The notes: generated by a model not told the origin, from the letters alone. 64,000 nucleotides of DNA from an uncultured Pelagibacteraceae bacterium (GCA_902611175.1 CACLYQ010000002.1:1-64000), one strand, 5' to 3'; shown: positions 52,168 through 62,395, counted from the first letter of the stretch. Made by a program: numbers and translations.

Positions 52168-53298
52168 ATGATTAAAGAAAAAAAACTATTGAAGGGTAAA
52201 ACTCCTTCAAGACGTAAATTCTTTAAGGCTGCTGCTGCGACTGGTGTTGCTGCTGTAGCTGCATCATCTTTAGCTGCTCCAGCCGTTGCCAAAGAAAGAA
52301 TTGAAGCTTCTATGGTAGCTACATGGGGAAGAGATTTCCCAGGTTTAGGAACTGGTGCGCAAAGATTTGCTCAAAGAATTACAGACATGAGTGATGGAAG
52401 AATTCAAGTCACTTACTATGCAGCAAACGAGAGGGTTAAAGCGTTTGACTCATTTGATGAAGTTGCTTCAGGTAACTCGCAAATGTATCACGCTGCTGAC
52501 TACTACTGGGTTAAAAAAGATCCAGCTTGGGGTTACTTTACAGCTGTACCTTTCGGTTTCACTTACACTGAAATGAACGCATGGATTAGGTTTGCTGGTG
52601 GTCAACAATTATGGGATGAACTATCAGACAAATTCGGTCTAAAAAACTTTATGTGTGGAAGCACAGGAGTTCAAATGGGTGGATGGTTTAACAAGAAAAT
52701 TAGAAGCCCTAATGACTTCAAAGGTCTTAAAATGCGTATGCCTGGATTAGGTGGACAAGTTATCGGTAAACTTGGAGGATCTCCAGTTTCACTTCCTGGT
52801 GGACAAATTTACGAAAACCTTGTTTCTGGTGCAATTGATGCAACAGAGTGGGTAGGTCCATGGAATGATGAAGCTATGAAATTCCAAGAAGCTGCTAAAT
52901 ACTACTACTATCCTGGAATGCACGAGCCAGGATCTATGTTAGCATGTGGTACTAACAAATCTTGGTTTACAAGCTTATCAAAATCAGATCAGCTATTAAT
53001 TGAAGCTGCAGCTGCGATGGAAAATGACGTTATGATGTCAGAGTACAACGCTAAAAATGGTGCTGCGCTTGCAAGATTAATAAACGATCATGGTGTTAAA
53101 CTAGAGAAGTTTAGCGACAAAGTTTATGATGGTTTTGCTAAAGCTGCTAATGAAGTATTTGAGGAAACAAGAGCAAGCAGTGGTCTCGCTGAGAGAATCC
53201 ACTCTAGTTTCTTACAGGCTAGAAAAGACATTGGTTCTTGGACCAACTTGTCTGACTCACCTTACATTTCTCAAAGAAACAGAGCATTAGGAATGTAA
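52168..53298 (+). CDS. TRAP transporter substrate-binding protein (TakP-like, Tat-exported)
   Basis: The 376-residue protein has a twin-arginine signal (Ser-Arg-Arg-Lys-Phe-Phe-Lys followed by an Ala-rich stretch, cleavage near Ala40). The body matches DctP proteins of the alpha-keto acid (TakP) branch: Gly-Leu-Gly-Thr-Gly-Ala-Gln-Arg, Met-Gly-Gly-Trp-Phe-Asn-Lys, the ligand-binding Arg in Leu-Lys-Met-Arg-Met-Pro-Gly-Leu-Gly-Gly, and Ala-Thr-Glu-Trp-Val-Gly-Pro-Trp-Asn-Asp. Likely ligands are 2-oxoacids such as pyruvate, or related hydroxyacids. Strong ribosome binding site and terminator indicate high expression. Confidence 0.92.
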   Translation: MIKEKKLLKGKTPSRRKFFKAAAATGVAAVAASSLAAPAVAKERIEASMVATWGRDFPGLGTGAQRFAQRITDMSDGRIQVTYYAANERVKAFDSFDEVASGNSQMYHAADYYWVKKDPAWGYFTAVPFGFTYTEMNAWIRFAGGQQLWDELSDKFGLKNFMCGSTGVQMGGWFNKKIRSPNDFKGLKMRMPGLGGQVIGKLGGSPVSLPGGQIYENLVSGAIDATEWVGPWNDEAMKFQEAAKYYYYPGMHEPGSMLACGTNKSWFTSLSKSDQLLIEAAAAMENDVMMSEYNAKNGAALARLINDHGVKLEKFSDKVYDGFAKAANEVFEETRASSGLAERIHSSFLQARKDIGSWTNLSDSPYISQRNRALGM

Positions 53299-53318
53299 TC
53301 TAACTAAATTTAGTTATT

Positions 53319-53342
53319 AAAGGGCCCTTAATCGGGCCCTTT
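53319..53342 (+). terminator. GC-rich hairpin terminator after the TRAP binding-protein gene
   Basis: AAAGGGCCC and GGGCCCTTT form a 9-base-pair stem with a 6-base loop, continuing into a long T-run. It lies 20 bases after the stop and before dctQ, so it should reduce expression of the membrane subunits relative to the binding protein. Confidence 0.9.
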
Positions 53343-53386
53343 TTTTTTAAACAAAATTGAGTATTACTTAGGTATTTTAAAATACT

Positions 53387-54376
53387 ATGGTGACAAAAAA
53401 TTCAAATCTTTCTCTATATCTCAGAATAATCAGTTATTCAGTTCTAGCTTTTACTTTAGCATTTCTTATTAATAATGTTTTAACAGTTTGGAGTGATTGG
53501 CCAGGAATAAAAAAAATTTTTTCACATCATGAGATGTTTGGATATAAGAAAAAAGCTTTAGAGGGATCTGATTTAAATTATGGTTATATGCAAATTGGAT
53601 TGTATTTGATTTGTATTGCTGCAGTCGTTTTTTATGTTTTTAAAACATATAGCCAAACTTTGGAGCAAGATTCAAAAATCTTATCAAGATTTTCAGCATA
53701 TCTTGTTAGATCATCATTTTGGGCAGTATTTTTAGTTGGCGTAGCTGACTTTGTAATATCTTTTATGGTTGTTGAAAGATTATGGGAAGCAATCTTCAGT
53801 CCTGAAGTAAAAGCATTGATGGTTAAAGCCCCTGTAAGAATTACTTATATCCACTTTCCAATAATATTAATTTCTTTCGTGATTGGATATTTTACAAAAT
53901 CAGTTGGTTTTATTTGGCTAGCAGTATTGGTTGTAGTAAGTGAATTCGTAATTGTATTATCAAGATTTATATTTTCATACGAACAAGCATTCCAAGGCGA
54001 TCTAGTTAGATTTTGGTATGCTGCGCTTTATTTGTTTGCTAGTGCATACGCATTAATTCATGAAGGGCACGTAAGAGTTGATGTACTCTATTCTTCTTTT
54101 AGTGAAAAAAAGAAGGCATGGACAAATATGGTTGGATCGGCAGTTCTAGGAGTACCACTTACATTAATAGTTATATTTTTAGGTCTAAACGGAAAAGCCA
54201 GCATTATAAATGGTCCTGTTGTAGCTTTTGAAGTTACGCAACAAGGATCTAATGGTCTCTATCTTTTATATTTGATGGCTGTTTATCTAGCTGTTTTTGC
54301 TGTTACGATGTTAATTCAATTTACTAGCTATTTTATGGAAAGTAGTCACAAAATTTTAAAAGGTGTCAAAAATTAA
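53387..54376 (+). CDS. TRAP transporter small permease (DctQ family, enlarged)
   Basis: The 329-residue inner-membrane protein contains the DctQ four-helix unit in its second half (about residues 165-325), with the family segment His-Val-Arg-Val-Asp-Val-Leu-Tyr near residue 230. The N-terminal half adds three further membrane segments, so it is longer than ordinary DctQ proteins (about 160-230 residues), as in the mannitol/chloroaromatic-type branch. It sits 3 bases before dctM. Confidence 0.85.
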   Translation: MVTKNSNLSLYLRIISYSVLAFTLAFLINNVLTVWSDWPGIKKIFSHHEMFGYKKKALEGSDLNYGYMQIGLYLICIAAVVFYVFKTYSQTLEQDSKILSRFSAYLVRSSFWAVFLVGVADFVISFMVVERLWEAIFSPEVKALMVKAPVRITYIHFPIILISFVIGYFTKSVGFIWLAVLVVVSEFVIVLSRFIFSYEQAFQGDLVRFWYAALYLFASAYALIHEGHVRVDVLYSSFSEKKKAWTNMVGSAVLGVPLTLIVIFLGLNGKASIINGPVVAFEVTQQGSNGLYLLYLMAVYLAVFAVTMLIQFTSYFMESSHKILKGVKN

Positions 54377-54379
54377 ATT

Positions 54380-57043
54380 ATGGAAACATTCTTTTTAGCT
54401 GTTCTAGTTGTGATAATGATTGTTGCTCTTGCATCGGGTTACCCGGTTGCTTTTGCACTACCTGGTTCAGCTATAATTGCAATTGGTTTAGCTGCATTTT
54501 TTGGCTACATATTTGAGGGAGATTCCAGTGCCTTTTTTGCTGTAGATGGACCTATAGAATGGCTCGTTGCTGGTATTACAAATTTTAGGAGTAATTACTG
54601 GGATGTAGAAACAGATACTTTGATCGCAATTCCTTTATTTATTTTCATGGGAATTATGCTTCAAAAATCAAAAATTGCCGAAGACTTATTAATAACAATG
54701 GGCCAATTGTTTGGACCAATTCCTGGTGGTTTGGGAATTTCTGTTATATTTGTTGGAGCTCTATTAGCAGCAACGACTGGTATCGTTGGAGCAACTGTAA
54801 TTGCGATGGGACTAATCTCGCTACCAACGATGTTAAATAACAAGTATGACAGACAACTTGCTAGTGGAATAGTTTGTTCATCAGGGACATTGGGTCAAAT
54901 TATTCCTCCATCAATTGTTTTAATTATTATCGCTGACCAGTTGGCAAGTGCATCTGATGTTGCAAACAACTTAAGACAGAATGATTATAAAGCCTTAACT
55001 GGTGAATTTAATATGCCAGGTGAATTTAGAGTAGGTTCATCAAGTGCAGGTGATATGTTCTTAGGAGCACTTTTACCAGGCCTTGTCTTAGTTGCTCTTT
55101 ATATGATCTATGTATTTATTTTTGCTAGAATAAAGAAAGGTGTTGCTCCGCCAGTTCCATTTAAAGGAAAATTTGATTTAAAATTTTGGTTAAGAGTAGT
55201 TGTAATTATTATACCACCACTTGCATTAATATTCGCTGTATTAGGTTCAATTTTAATGGGTATTGCTACTGTAAACCAAGCAGGTTCAATCGGAGCAATT
55301 GGTGCCACTCTGATGGCTGGTTATAGATTATATGAAGGAAAGAAAAGTGCGTTCTATCCTTTAATTTTAATAATTGGATCTCTAATTCCAATCACATTCT
55401 TTGCATCAAATTATGAATTAAATGTAAAAAATTTGGAGGAAAGAGATTTAAGCGCAATCTTTATTACCGCTTTCTTTGTAGTTATACTTGTATATGGAAT
55501 AGGTTGGAGTTTTTGGAGAACTTTTAAAACAGAAAATGTTCTAAAAGAAGTTGTAACAGAAACTTGTGTGACTACTTCAATGGTATTTATTATCCTTTTA
55601 GGAGCAGCAATGCTTACCTCAGGATTTAGAGCTTTTGGGGGAGAAGAATTAGTAAGAGACTTTTTACAAGATTTACCGGGTGGTTTTTGGACACAATTTG
55701 TTGTTGTGATGATTGTAATTTTCTTGCTAGGATTTTTCTTAGACTTTATTGAAATTGCAGTTGTTGTTGTTCCAATAATTGCACCAATATTATTAGCTGA
55801 AACAGGGGCTAACGTCACAGCTGTTTGGTTGGGAGTTATGATTGGTGTTAACTTGCAGACTTCCTTCTTAACGCCGCCATTTGGATTTGCACTCTTTTAT
55901 TTGAAAGGTGTAGCTCCCAAAATTGTTAAAACACTTGATATTTGGAAAGGTGTTGTGCCGTTTATAATTCTTCAGCTTATAGGATTGGGAATAGTCGGTG
56001 CATACCCTAGCTTAGTAAATTATCTGCCAAATAGAGTATATTTAACTTCTAATGTTGCTCCTCCACCAATGAATCCTAAACTACAGTACTGTTTGCAAGA
56101 GTACAAATTTGCAAGATTTGATACCAACGGTGAGACAATTAAAAATGCAATATTAAAATTCCAATCTGAGGCACCAACTAATCTGCCAGACGATAAAACG
56201 GAAATTTTAGAAGATCATTTTGATAGTGCATTAGGAACTTTTGCTCTAGTTGATAAATTAAAAAAAGTTGAGGTCGAATATAACGCATATGCTGTTGATT
56301 ATAGGGATCTGCATTTCACTGTTAGAAAGAAGCAAAAGAAAATACTTAAATTAAATAAAAAAATAGAAAAATATAAAGCAGAGATTAGAAATTTAGATGA
56401 CGACGAATTAGATGAGAAAAACAAAATAGAATTAAGAATTGAGGATGTAAAACTTGAAATTGAGGAAATTCAAAACTCAATTCCAGAAACTTGGCAAGCT
56501 AAGAATTCAGAATTCGACAAAATAAATAAAGCTAAAAATACAACAACAAAAAGATATAGAAAGAATGTAGATGAAGCCTACGATCTACTTGATCAGTTCG
56601 CAATGTTCATAAACGATGGAGTAAAACTTCAAGAAGTATCAAAAGATATTAAACAGTTAGATTATTTTATAGCTATGGAAAGCAATACAAAAGTATATGA
56701 AAGATCAGTTACAATTATGGATGGATTGTTTGACAAGTTGAGTGAGATCTCTGGAATGGATGAATTTTTAAATAGTGTAGATGATTTATTATCAATGGTA
56801 GACTCAGACGAACTTGATCCAATGGCGATTAGAACAAAATCAAAAGAAGTTGTTGAGTTATTCAACAAAGAAGTTAGCTGGAGAGCAAATGCTAAAGAAA
56901 ACTTAATGCCAAAACTTGAGGAATATAATAATGCAATCAAAGAAACAATTGGATTAAGGTTGCAGTCTAAACTAACCAAAGAGCAAGCTATCTATGTATC
57001 TAAATGTAATTCAATACATAGAGATATTTCACTAAATTTTTAA
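54380..57043 (+). CDS. TRAP transporter large permease (DctM family) with a coiled-coil tail
   Basis: Residues 1 to about 550 are a DctM permease with 12-14 membrane segments, including Gly-Ile-Met-Leu-Gln-Lys-Ser, Gly-Thr-Leu-Gly-Gln-Ile-Ile-Pro-Pro-Ser and Leu-Thr-Pro-Pro-Phe-Gly. Residues about 560-887 form a soluble, highly charged extension with long predicted helices (Lys/Glu heptad-like, for example residues 640-720) and no membrane segment. Typical DctM proteins lack this. No stop or frame change separates the two parts, so it is a genuine fusion or lineage extension. It overlaps the next gene tail-to-tail by 4 bases, with TTAA giving both stops. Confidence 0.9.
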   Translation: METFFLAVLVVIMIVALASGYPVAFALPGSAIIAIGLAAFFGYIFEGDSSAFFAVDGPIEWLVAGITNFRSNYWDVETDTLIAIPLFIFMGIMLQKSKIAEDLLITMGQLFGPIPGGLGISVIFVGALLAATTGIVGATVIAMGLISLPTMLNNKYDRQLASGIVCSSGTLGQIIPPSIVLIIIADQLASASDVANNLRQNDYKALTGEFNMPGEFRVGSSSAGDMFLGALLPGLVLVALYMIYVFIFARIKKGVAPPVPFKGKFDLKFWLRVVVIIIPPLALIFAVLGSILMGIATVNQAGSIGAIGATLMAGYRLYEGKKSAFYPLILIIGSLIPITFFASNYELNVKNLEERDLSAIFITAFFVVILVYGIGWSFWRTFKTENVLKEVVTETCVTTSMVFIILLGAAMLTSGFRAFGGEELVRDFLQDLPGGFWTQFVVVMIVIFLLGFFLDFIEIAVVVVPIIAPILLAETGANVTAVWLGVMIGVNLQTSFLTPPFGFALFYLKGVAPKIVKTLDIWKGVVPFIILQLIGLGIVGAYPSLVNYLPNRVYLTSNVAPPPMNPKLQYCLQEYKFARFDTNGETIKNAILKFQSEAPTNLPDDKTEILEDHFDSALGTFALVDKLKKVEVEYNAYAVDYRDLHFTVRKKQKKILKLNKKIEKYKAEIRNLDDDELDEKNKIELRIEDVKLEIEEIQNSIPETWQAKNSEFDKINKAKNTTTKRYRKNVDEAYDLLDQFAMFINDGVKLQEVSKDIKQLDYFIAMESNTKVYERSVTIMDGLFDKLSEISGMDEFLNSVDDLLSMVDSDELDPMAIRTKSKEVVELFNKEVSWRANAKENLMPKLEEYNNAIKETIGLRLQSKLTKEQAIYVSKCNSIHRDISLNF

Positions 57044-58059
57044 ACTGTTAATTTATCAATTAATTCTGATCTTGTATAAAGACCCAAGTCTACTGCCTTG
57101 GACTTTAATTTTTCATTAATCTCTTTTAATTTTGGAACATTTAAATCAAGCTTATTTGCAATTTCTATAATTGAACCAATTATTGGATCTATTTCTAATG
57201 GTTTACCAGCATTTAGATCTTGAGCTGTCGAAGGTCTATGTCCTATAATTGAGACTCCGCCTTTAATTCGATCCTCAATTGATATATTGAATTTAACTCC
57301 GATTTTTTCTCCAACTTGTTGGCACTCCTGCATTAAAACTTTTATTAAATTGTAAGTTTCAGGATCATTACCCATTTCATCCATAGTTTTATTTGTTAGA
57401 GCACTTACTGGGTTGAATGAACAATTCCCCCATAGTTTCACCCAAATTTCGTCCCTTAAATTTTTCTTCTGAGGAGCTTTTAAACCCCCTTCTATGAATA
57501 AACTTGATATTATTTTTAGTCTTTCTGATCTAATTCCATCTGGTTCACCTAAAGAAAATCGTTCACCATTACCATTATGTTTAATAACACCTGGCTCTAA
57601 TATCTGACAAGCTGGATAAACTACACAACCAATTGCTCTTTCTGGTCCAAGAGTTTGCCATATCTTTCCACCTGGATCCACACTTTCAACTATTTGATTG
57701 TCTAATTTGGTACCTGTATTAGCTTTATAAAAGTACCACCAAGGCAAGCCATTAATGGCGCATATAATTGAAGTTTTTTTACTCATAATTGGTTTTAAGC
57801 TTTCTGAAATTTTACTAATAGCATTAGCTTTTACAGAAATAATTATGAAATCTTGTTCCTCCAAATCTTTAGGATTGTCTGTTACATCAAATTTAAAATT
57901 AACTTTATTATCATCTCTTATGAAAGTTAATCCATTTTGCTCTATTGCTTTTTTATGCTCTCCTCTAGCAATTAAAGAGACTTGTGCATTTGTTTTTTTT
58001 AGACTCGTAGCAATAAATCCACCAATAGACCCCGCTCCAAATATACAAATTTTAGTCAT
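57040..58059 (-). CDS. Ketopantoate reductase-like protein (ApbA/PanE family)
   Basis: The 339-residue protein begins with the NADP-binding Ile-Phe-Gly-Ala-Gly-Ser-Ile-Gly-Gly and has the family C-terminal helical domain with Trp-Val-Lys-Leu-Trp-Gly-Asn-Cys-Ser-Phe-Asn near residue 210, which contains the catalytic Lys. Several PanE-like paralogues act on 2-oxoacids other than ketopantoate. Its pairing with an acyl-CoA synthetase (1-base overlap) argues for a catabolic role rather than pantothenate synthesis. Confidence 0.85.
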   Translation of the reverse strand: MTKICIFGAGSIGGFIATSLKKTNAQVSLIARGEHKKAIEQNGLTFIRDDNKVNFKFDVTDNPKDLEEQDFIIISVKANAISKISESLKPIMSKKTSIICAINGLPWWYFYKANTGTKLDNQIVESVDPGGKIWQTLGPERAIGCVVYPACQILEPGVIKHNGNGERFSLGEPDGIRSERLKIISSLFIEGGLKAPQKKNLRDEIWVKLWGNCSFNPVSALTNKTMDEMGNDPETYNLIKVLMQECQQVGEKIGVKFNISIEDRIKGGVSIIGHRPSTAQDLNAGKPLEIDPIIGSIIEIANKLDLNVPKLKEINEKLKSKAVDLGLYTRSELIDKLTV

Positions 58060-59567
58060 CAGTTCACTAATCCAAACTTTTTAGCTAAAGTATTTCTTTG
58101 TAGTTTACCTGTCGCACCTTTAGGAATTTCATTTACAAAAAATATTTTCTTTGGAATTTTAAATTTTGCAAGTTTTTCATTTGCATAAATTTTTATATCA
58201 TCTTCAGTACACTTCATGCCCTCTTTTATGATTATTGCGGTAGCTATATCTTCACCAAGCATTTTATCCTCATATCCAAAGCAAACGGCTTGCTCAATAT
58301 TTGGATGATCCATAAGAATATTATCGACTTCTAAAGGTGAAATCTTTTCGCCACCTTTATTTATTATTTCCTTTAATCTTCCAGAGATTTTTAGATAACC
58401 ATCTTTATCAAAATATCCCTGATCACCTGTTCTAAACCAACCATTTGAAAAGCTATTTTTATTTGCATCTGGATTATTTTCATATCCGGTAGTAACATTT
58501 TCACCCCTAATACAAACTTCTCCCTCTTCTCCTTGATTTAAAATCTTGTTATTAGTATCCATAATACAAACTTCTGGCCCAGCAGGAATTCCTACAAATC
58601 CAGGTTTTTGGGACTTAGGCGGTAATGGATTTGAGGTCATTTGATGAGTAGCTTCCGTCATCCCATATGCTTCTATTACTGGACAATTAAATACCTCATT
58701 TAGTTTTTCAAATACAGCTGGAGGTAGAGATGCTGATGATGATCTTAAAAATCTAAGATTTAATTGTTTAGCAGTTTCTAGATTTTTATCTGCTCTCATC
58801 AATATTGCTTGATGCATTGTTGGTACTCCAGAGTACCAAGTTATTTTCTCTCTTTTTGCATTATCTAAAAATTTTAATGCATTAAATCCACTACTTGCAC
58901 ATACAGATGCCCCTACCTTCATAGAGGCTGCAAGAACTGCAATTAAGCCATGTATATGAAATAATGGCATAATATTTAGACAATGATCTTTATCAGTTAA
59001 GTTAAGACTTTTGGAGATATTATCTGCCGAAGAAAAAATATTTTTATTTGTTAATGGAACAATCTTAGGTCTTGATGTAGTGCCCGAAGTATGCAGCACA
59101 AGAGCTTCATGGTCTTCGCCTGGCAAAACATATTCACTGCTTTTTTCAAAAAGATTGAAATCTCCGCTTAAACTATTTCTGTCTGATTTTATTTCGCAAA
59201 CAGGAATTTTTAATTTATTTGCGACTTCTACTACTGGATTTTTAGAATTTTTCTCTACAATCACTATCTTTGGCTTTAAATCCTCTAGGTAAAATTCGAA
59301 TTCTTCAGATTTATAGTTAGGGTTTAAAGGTGCAGCAGACATGTAGCTTGAAATCGCCAAAAAACTAGTTGCCATGTAAGGACCGTTTGGCAAAACTATT
59401 GCTGCACGATCTTTATTATTAATACCATTACCTGATAATTGTTTTGAAATTCTTTTTATTAATGATTTTAAATCAACAAATTTTAGTGGAGAACTATTTT
59501 CAGATGTTATTGCAATTTGATTACCATTTTGTGATTCTATAATATTCCTAACAATTCTAGAGTTCAT
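58059..59567 (-). CDS. AMP-forming acyl-CoA synthetase (oxalyl-CoA synthetase-like)
   Basis: The 502-residue adenylate-forming enzyme shows Leu-His-Thr-Ser-Gly-Thr-Thr-Ser-Arg-Pro-Lys near residue 157, Tyr-Gly-Met-Thr-Glu-Ala near 300, Gly-Trp-Phe-Arg-Thr-Gly-Asp and the terminal catalytic Lys in Pro-Lys-Gly-Ala-Thr-Gly-Lys. The overall pattern recalls oxalate-CoA ligases, but the acid substrate is not certain. It lies 5 bases after the gamma-glutamyltransferase-like gene and overlaps the PanE-like gene by one base, so the three form one leftward operon. Confidence 0.87.
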   Translation of the reverse strand: MNSRIVRNIIESQNGNQIAITSENSSPLKFVDLKSLIKRISKQLSGNGINNKDRAAIVLPNGPYMATSFLAISSYMSAAPLNPNYKSEEFEFYLEDLKPKIVIVEKNSKNPVVEVANKLKIPVCEIKSDRNSLSGDFNLFEKSSEYVLPGEDHEALVLHTSGTTSRPKIVPLTNKNIFSSADNISKSLNLTDKDHCLNIMPLFHIHGLIAVLAASMKVGASVCASSGFNALKFLDNAKREKITWYSGVPTMHQAILMRADKNLETAKQLNLRFLRSSSASLPPAVFEKLNEVFNCPVIEAYGMTEATHQMTSNPLPPKSQKPGFVGIPAGPEVCIMDTNNKILNQGEEGEVCIRGENVTTGYENNPDANKNSFSNGWFRTGDQGYFDKDGYLKISGRLKEIINKGGEKISPLEVDNILMDHPNIEQAVCFGYEDKMLGEDIATAIIIKEGMKCTEDDIKIYANEKLAKFKIPKKIFFVNEIPKGATGKLQRNTLAKKFGLVN

Positions 59568-59572
59568 TTAAA

Positions 59573-61156
59573 TTAATAACCTTTTGCGTATCCATCTTTT
59601 CTTGGATCTGAACCGCCAACTAAATTTCCTTTTTCTCTATCTATTTGAATTGCTTGTCCACCTCCATGAGTACCATCTATATACTCAACATTATGACCGA
59701 CTTCTTTTAAATTATTAAAAATTTTTTCATCTATACTTTTCTCTAATTTATAAATGTTATTGAAATGGAAAGCTCTAGGAAATGAAATGGCTTGTTGAGG
59801 AGTTAAGTTATAATCAATAATGCTATTTAAAACATGAACTTGTCCAACAGGTTGATATTGTCCTCCCATTACTCCATAAGATAATTCACATTCTCCTTTG
59901 TTGTTCATAACTATTCCAGGAATTATGGTATGTAGTGGTCTTTTTAATCCTTGAATACAATTAGGATGACCTTCTTCAACTCTAAAATTAGTTCCTCTAT
60001 TGTGAAGAACCACTCCAGATTTATCACCTGTTATTCCAGATCCAAAAGCATAGCAAACAGAATTTATTATTGAAACTACATTTAAATCTCTGTCTACTAC
60101 ACTTAAATAAACTGTTTCAGGATGGTTTGGAATATTTAGATCTCCTACATCTGCACAGCCATTAATGGATATATTTTTTGAGATATTATCTATGTTTTGT
60201 TCACTTAATATTTTTTTTAAATCTAAATCTACAAATTCTGGATCACCTATATTTTCCTCTTTAAGTTTATAAGCCTGCTTTGTAACTTCTGCTTCAAGAT
60301 GAAACCTTTCAAATGAATTCACATCATATTTTTCAATACTTAACTTTTCTAATAACTTCATCATTACTAAAACTGTTATTCCAGGGCCACTCGGAGGACA
60401 TTGATGAATGATAATATCTCTATATCTATCTGATAAAGTGTCTGATTTAATAGTTTTTTGCTTATGGAAATCTTCAATTGTATGTAAGCCCCCAAACTCT
60501 TTTAAAGTTTTAACTAAATCTTCAGCAATTGATCCTTCATAAAATTCTTTAACTCCATTTTTTGAAATTTTTTCAAGAGTAGCTCCAAGTGCAGGATTTT
60601 TATTTACCTCATTAAATTGATAACTCTTACCATTATTTAGCATATGTTTTCTAGAATATGGGTTATCGTTTAATTTGTTAAATACGTTGCTCCAGGCGTT
60701 AGCAACAACTTTAGTCACTTTAAAGCCATTCTTTGCAATATCTATACCTTTGTGAAACAACTCCTCAAAATCGAGTTTTCCAAAATCATTATGAATTGAA
60801 TTCCAAGCATCTAATGCACCAGGAATAGTTACTGCGTGAGGACTTGTTAAACCGATTTTATCTATATTTTTTTCCTTGAAATAATCAAAATTTGCTTTTG
60901 CTGGAGCAATACCTGATCCATTATATGAAACAGGGTCTTTGCCATTCATTTTTATTATTGCAAAACAATCTCCACCTATACTTGTGGCATTAGGTTCTGC
61001 AACAGACAGAACAACAGAAGCTGCAATAGCTGCATCCACTGCATTTCCACCTTTTTGCAATATTCTAAGAGCTTCTTCTGTAGCTATTGGATGTGATGTT
61101 GCGGCCATACCATTTGAAGAAATGGCATCTTTATCTTTTGTTGAATGATTATTCAT
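59573..61156 (-). CDS. Gamma-glutamyltransferase family protein
   Basis: The 527-residue protein is a full-length N-terminal-nucleophile hydrolase of the GGT family. The nucleophile Thr lies in His-Pro-Glu-Thr-Val-Tyr-Leu-Ser-Val-Val-Asp near residue 345, followed by the small-subunit motifs. No signal peptide is seen, so it appears cytoplasmic, unlike classical periplasmic GGT; such enzymes may act on other gamma-glutamyl or acyl amides. It is first of a leftward three-gene operon and diverges from the MFS gene across 30 bases. Confidence 0.88.
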   Translation of the reverse strand: MNNHSTKDKDAISSNGMAATSHPIATEEALRILQKGGNAVDAAIAASVVLSVAEPNATSIGGDCFAIIKMNGKDPVSYNGSGIAPAKANFDYFKEKNIDKIGLTSPHAVTIPGALDAWNSIHNDFGKLDFEELFHKGIDIAKNGFKVTKVVANAWSNVFNKLNDNPYSRKHMLNNGKSYQFNEVNKNPALGATLEKISKNGVKEFYEGSIAEDLVKTLKEFGGLHTIEDFHKQKTIKSDTLSDRYRDIIIHQCPPSGPGITVLVMMKLLEKLSIEKYDVNSFERFHLEAEVTKQAYKLKEENIGDPEFVDLDLKKILSEQNIDNISKNISINGCADVGDLNIPNHPETVYLSVVDRDLNVVSIINSVCYAFGSGITGDKSGVVLHNRGTNFRVEEGHPNCIQGLKRPLHTIIPGIVMNNKGECELSYGVMGGQYQPVGQVHVLNSIIDYNLTPQQAISFPRAFHFNNIYKLEKSIDEKIFNNLKEVGHNVEYIDGTHGGGQAIQIDREKGNLVGGSDPRKDGYAKGY

Positions 61157-61186
61157 AATAGAACTGTAATTTCATAAAAAATATAA

Positions 61187-62395
61187 ATGATCAATAAAAT
61201 AAATAAAAGTATTCTAATTTTTTCTGTATTTGCCTTTGGCTTTTTTATATCAAATTTACTGAGATCAATTACCGCAACATTAACACCTGCTCTTTCAACT
61301 GAATTCAATTTAAGTGCCGCAAATCTTGGACTTTTAGCTGGAGGATATTTTCTAGGGTTTTCGCTCATGCAAATTCCTACTGGTATGTTATTAGATAGAT
61401 TTGGTCCAAAAAAAGTTATCGGATATTTATTAATCATTGCTCTTATTGGAACTATTTCATTTGCTTTTGCTAAAAGTTTTGCGGGTTTATTAATTTCTAG
61501 AATTTTCATTGGTGTAGGTGTTGCTGCTTGTCTAATGGGTCCTTTAACTGGTTACAGAGTATGGTTTGAGGAAAAATATCAACAACGTGCAAATTCATGG
61601 ATGTTGATGGTTGCAAATTTTGGATTTGTTGCATCAACTCTACCAGTTCAAATTTTATTACCAATAATTGGTTGGCGATCTATTTTTTTAATTATAGCCT
61701 CTTTAATTTTGATAAGCATAATATTAATATCAATTTTAATACCTTCGTGGGAAACTAAGATGGATGAAGACCAAAATAATAATCTTCAAAATCTTTCCCA
61801 CATATGGAAAAATAAATTCTTTATTAGCTTAGTGCCGCTTGCATTTTTTAATTATGGAGGTGTTCAAGCAATACAAACATTGTGGGCTGGCCCATGGATG
61901 CTAAATGTTACAGGTTATGACGCGATACAAAGCGCTACAGGTTTATTTTGGATAAATGTAACTATGCTTTTTTCTTTTTTAATATGGGGATATTTTTTGC
62001 CAAAACTATCATCCCGGGGAATTGATAGTATGAAAATTGTAAAATTTACCCTTCCTGTCAGTTATATAATTTTATTTTTAATAATCATAATGGGAGACAA
62101 AGCTGGCGCAACCATGTTCACTCTTTATATTTTATCATCAATAGTAATTTCATTAACCCAACCAGCAATAGCATTAAATTTTCCTACTAAACTAGCAGGT
62201 AAATCTTTAACTTCATTTAATGTATTTTTATTTTCTGGCACTTTTTTTGTACAATGGATAATTGGTTTAATAATAGATTTTTCCAGAAATTTAGGTGCCA
62301 CTATTACAATGAGCTATCAAATTTCTTTTTCAATTTTTTTATTTTTATGCATTTTAAGTTACTTGTTTTTTTTAATATTAAATAAAAATGAATAA
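61187..62395 (+). CDS. Major facilitator superfamily transporter
   Basis: The 402-residue protein has twelve likely membrane helices and the loop 2-3 MFS motif Gly-Met-Leu-Leu-Asp-Arg-Phe-Gly-Pro-Lys near residue 67. The substrate is unknown; position beside the gamma-glutamyltransferase/acyl-CoA synthetase operon suggests an organic acid or amide. It overlaps the following EamA gene by 8 bases. Confidence 0.9.
   Translation: MINKINKSILIFSVFAFGFFISNLLRSITATLTPALSTEFNLSAANLGLLAGGYFLGFSLMQIPTGMLLDRFGPKKVIGYLLIIALIGTISFAFAKSFAGLLISRIFIGVGVAACLMGPLTGYRVWFEEKYQQRANSWMLMVANFGFVASTLPVQILLPIIGWRSIFLIIASLILISIILISILIPSWETKMDEDQNNNLQNLSHIWKNKFFISLVPLAFFNYGGVQAIQTLWAGPWMLNVTGYDAIQSATGLFWINVTMLFSFLIWGYFLPKLSSRGIDSMKIVKFTLPVSYIILFLIIIMGDKAGATMFTLYILSSIVISLTQPAIALNFPTKLAGKSLTSFNVFLFSGTFFVQWIIGLIIDFSRNLGATITMSYQISFSIFLFLCILSYLFFLILNKNE

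Noticed and set aside
55411-55818. Minus-strand Thr/Ile-rich frame inside dctM
   Set aside because: Antisense shadow of a membrane-protein gene.
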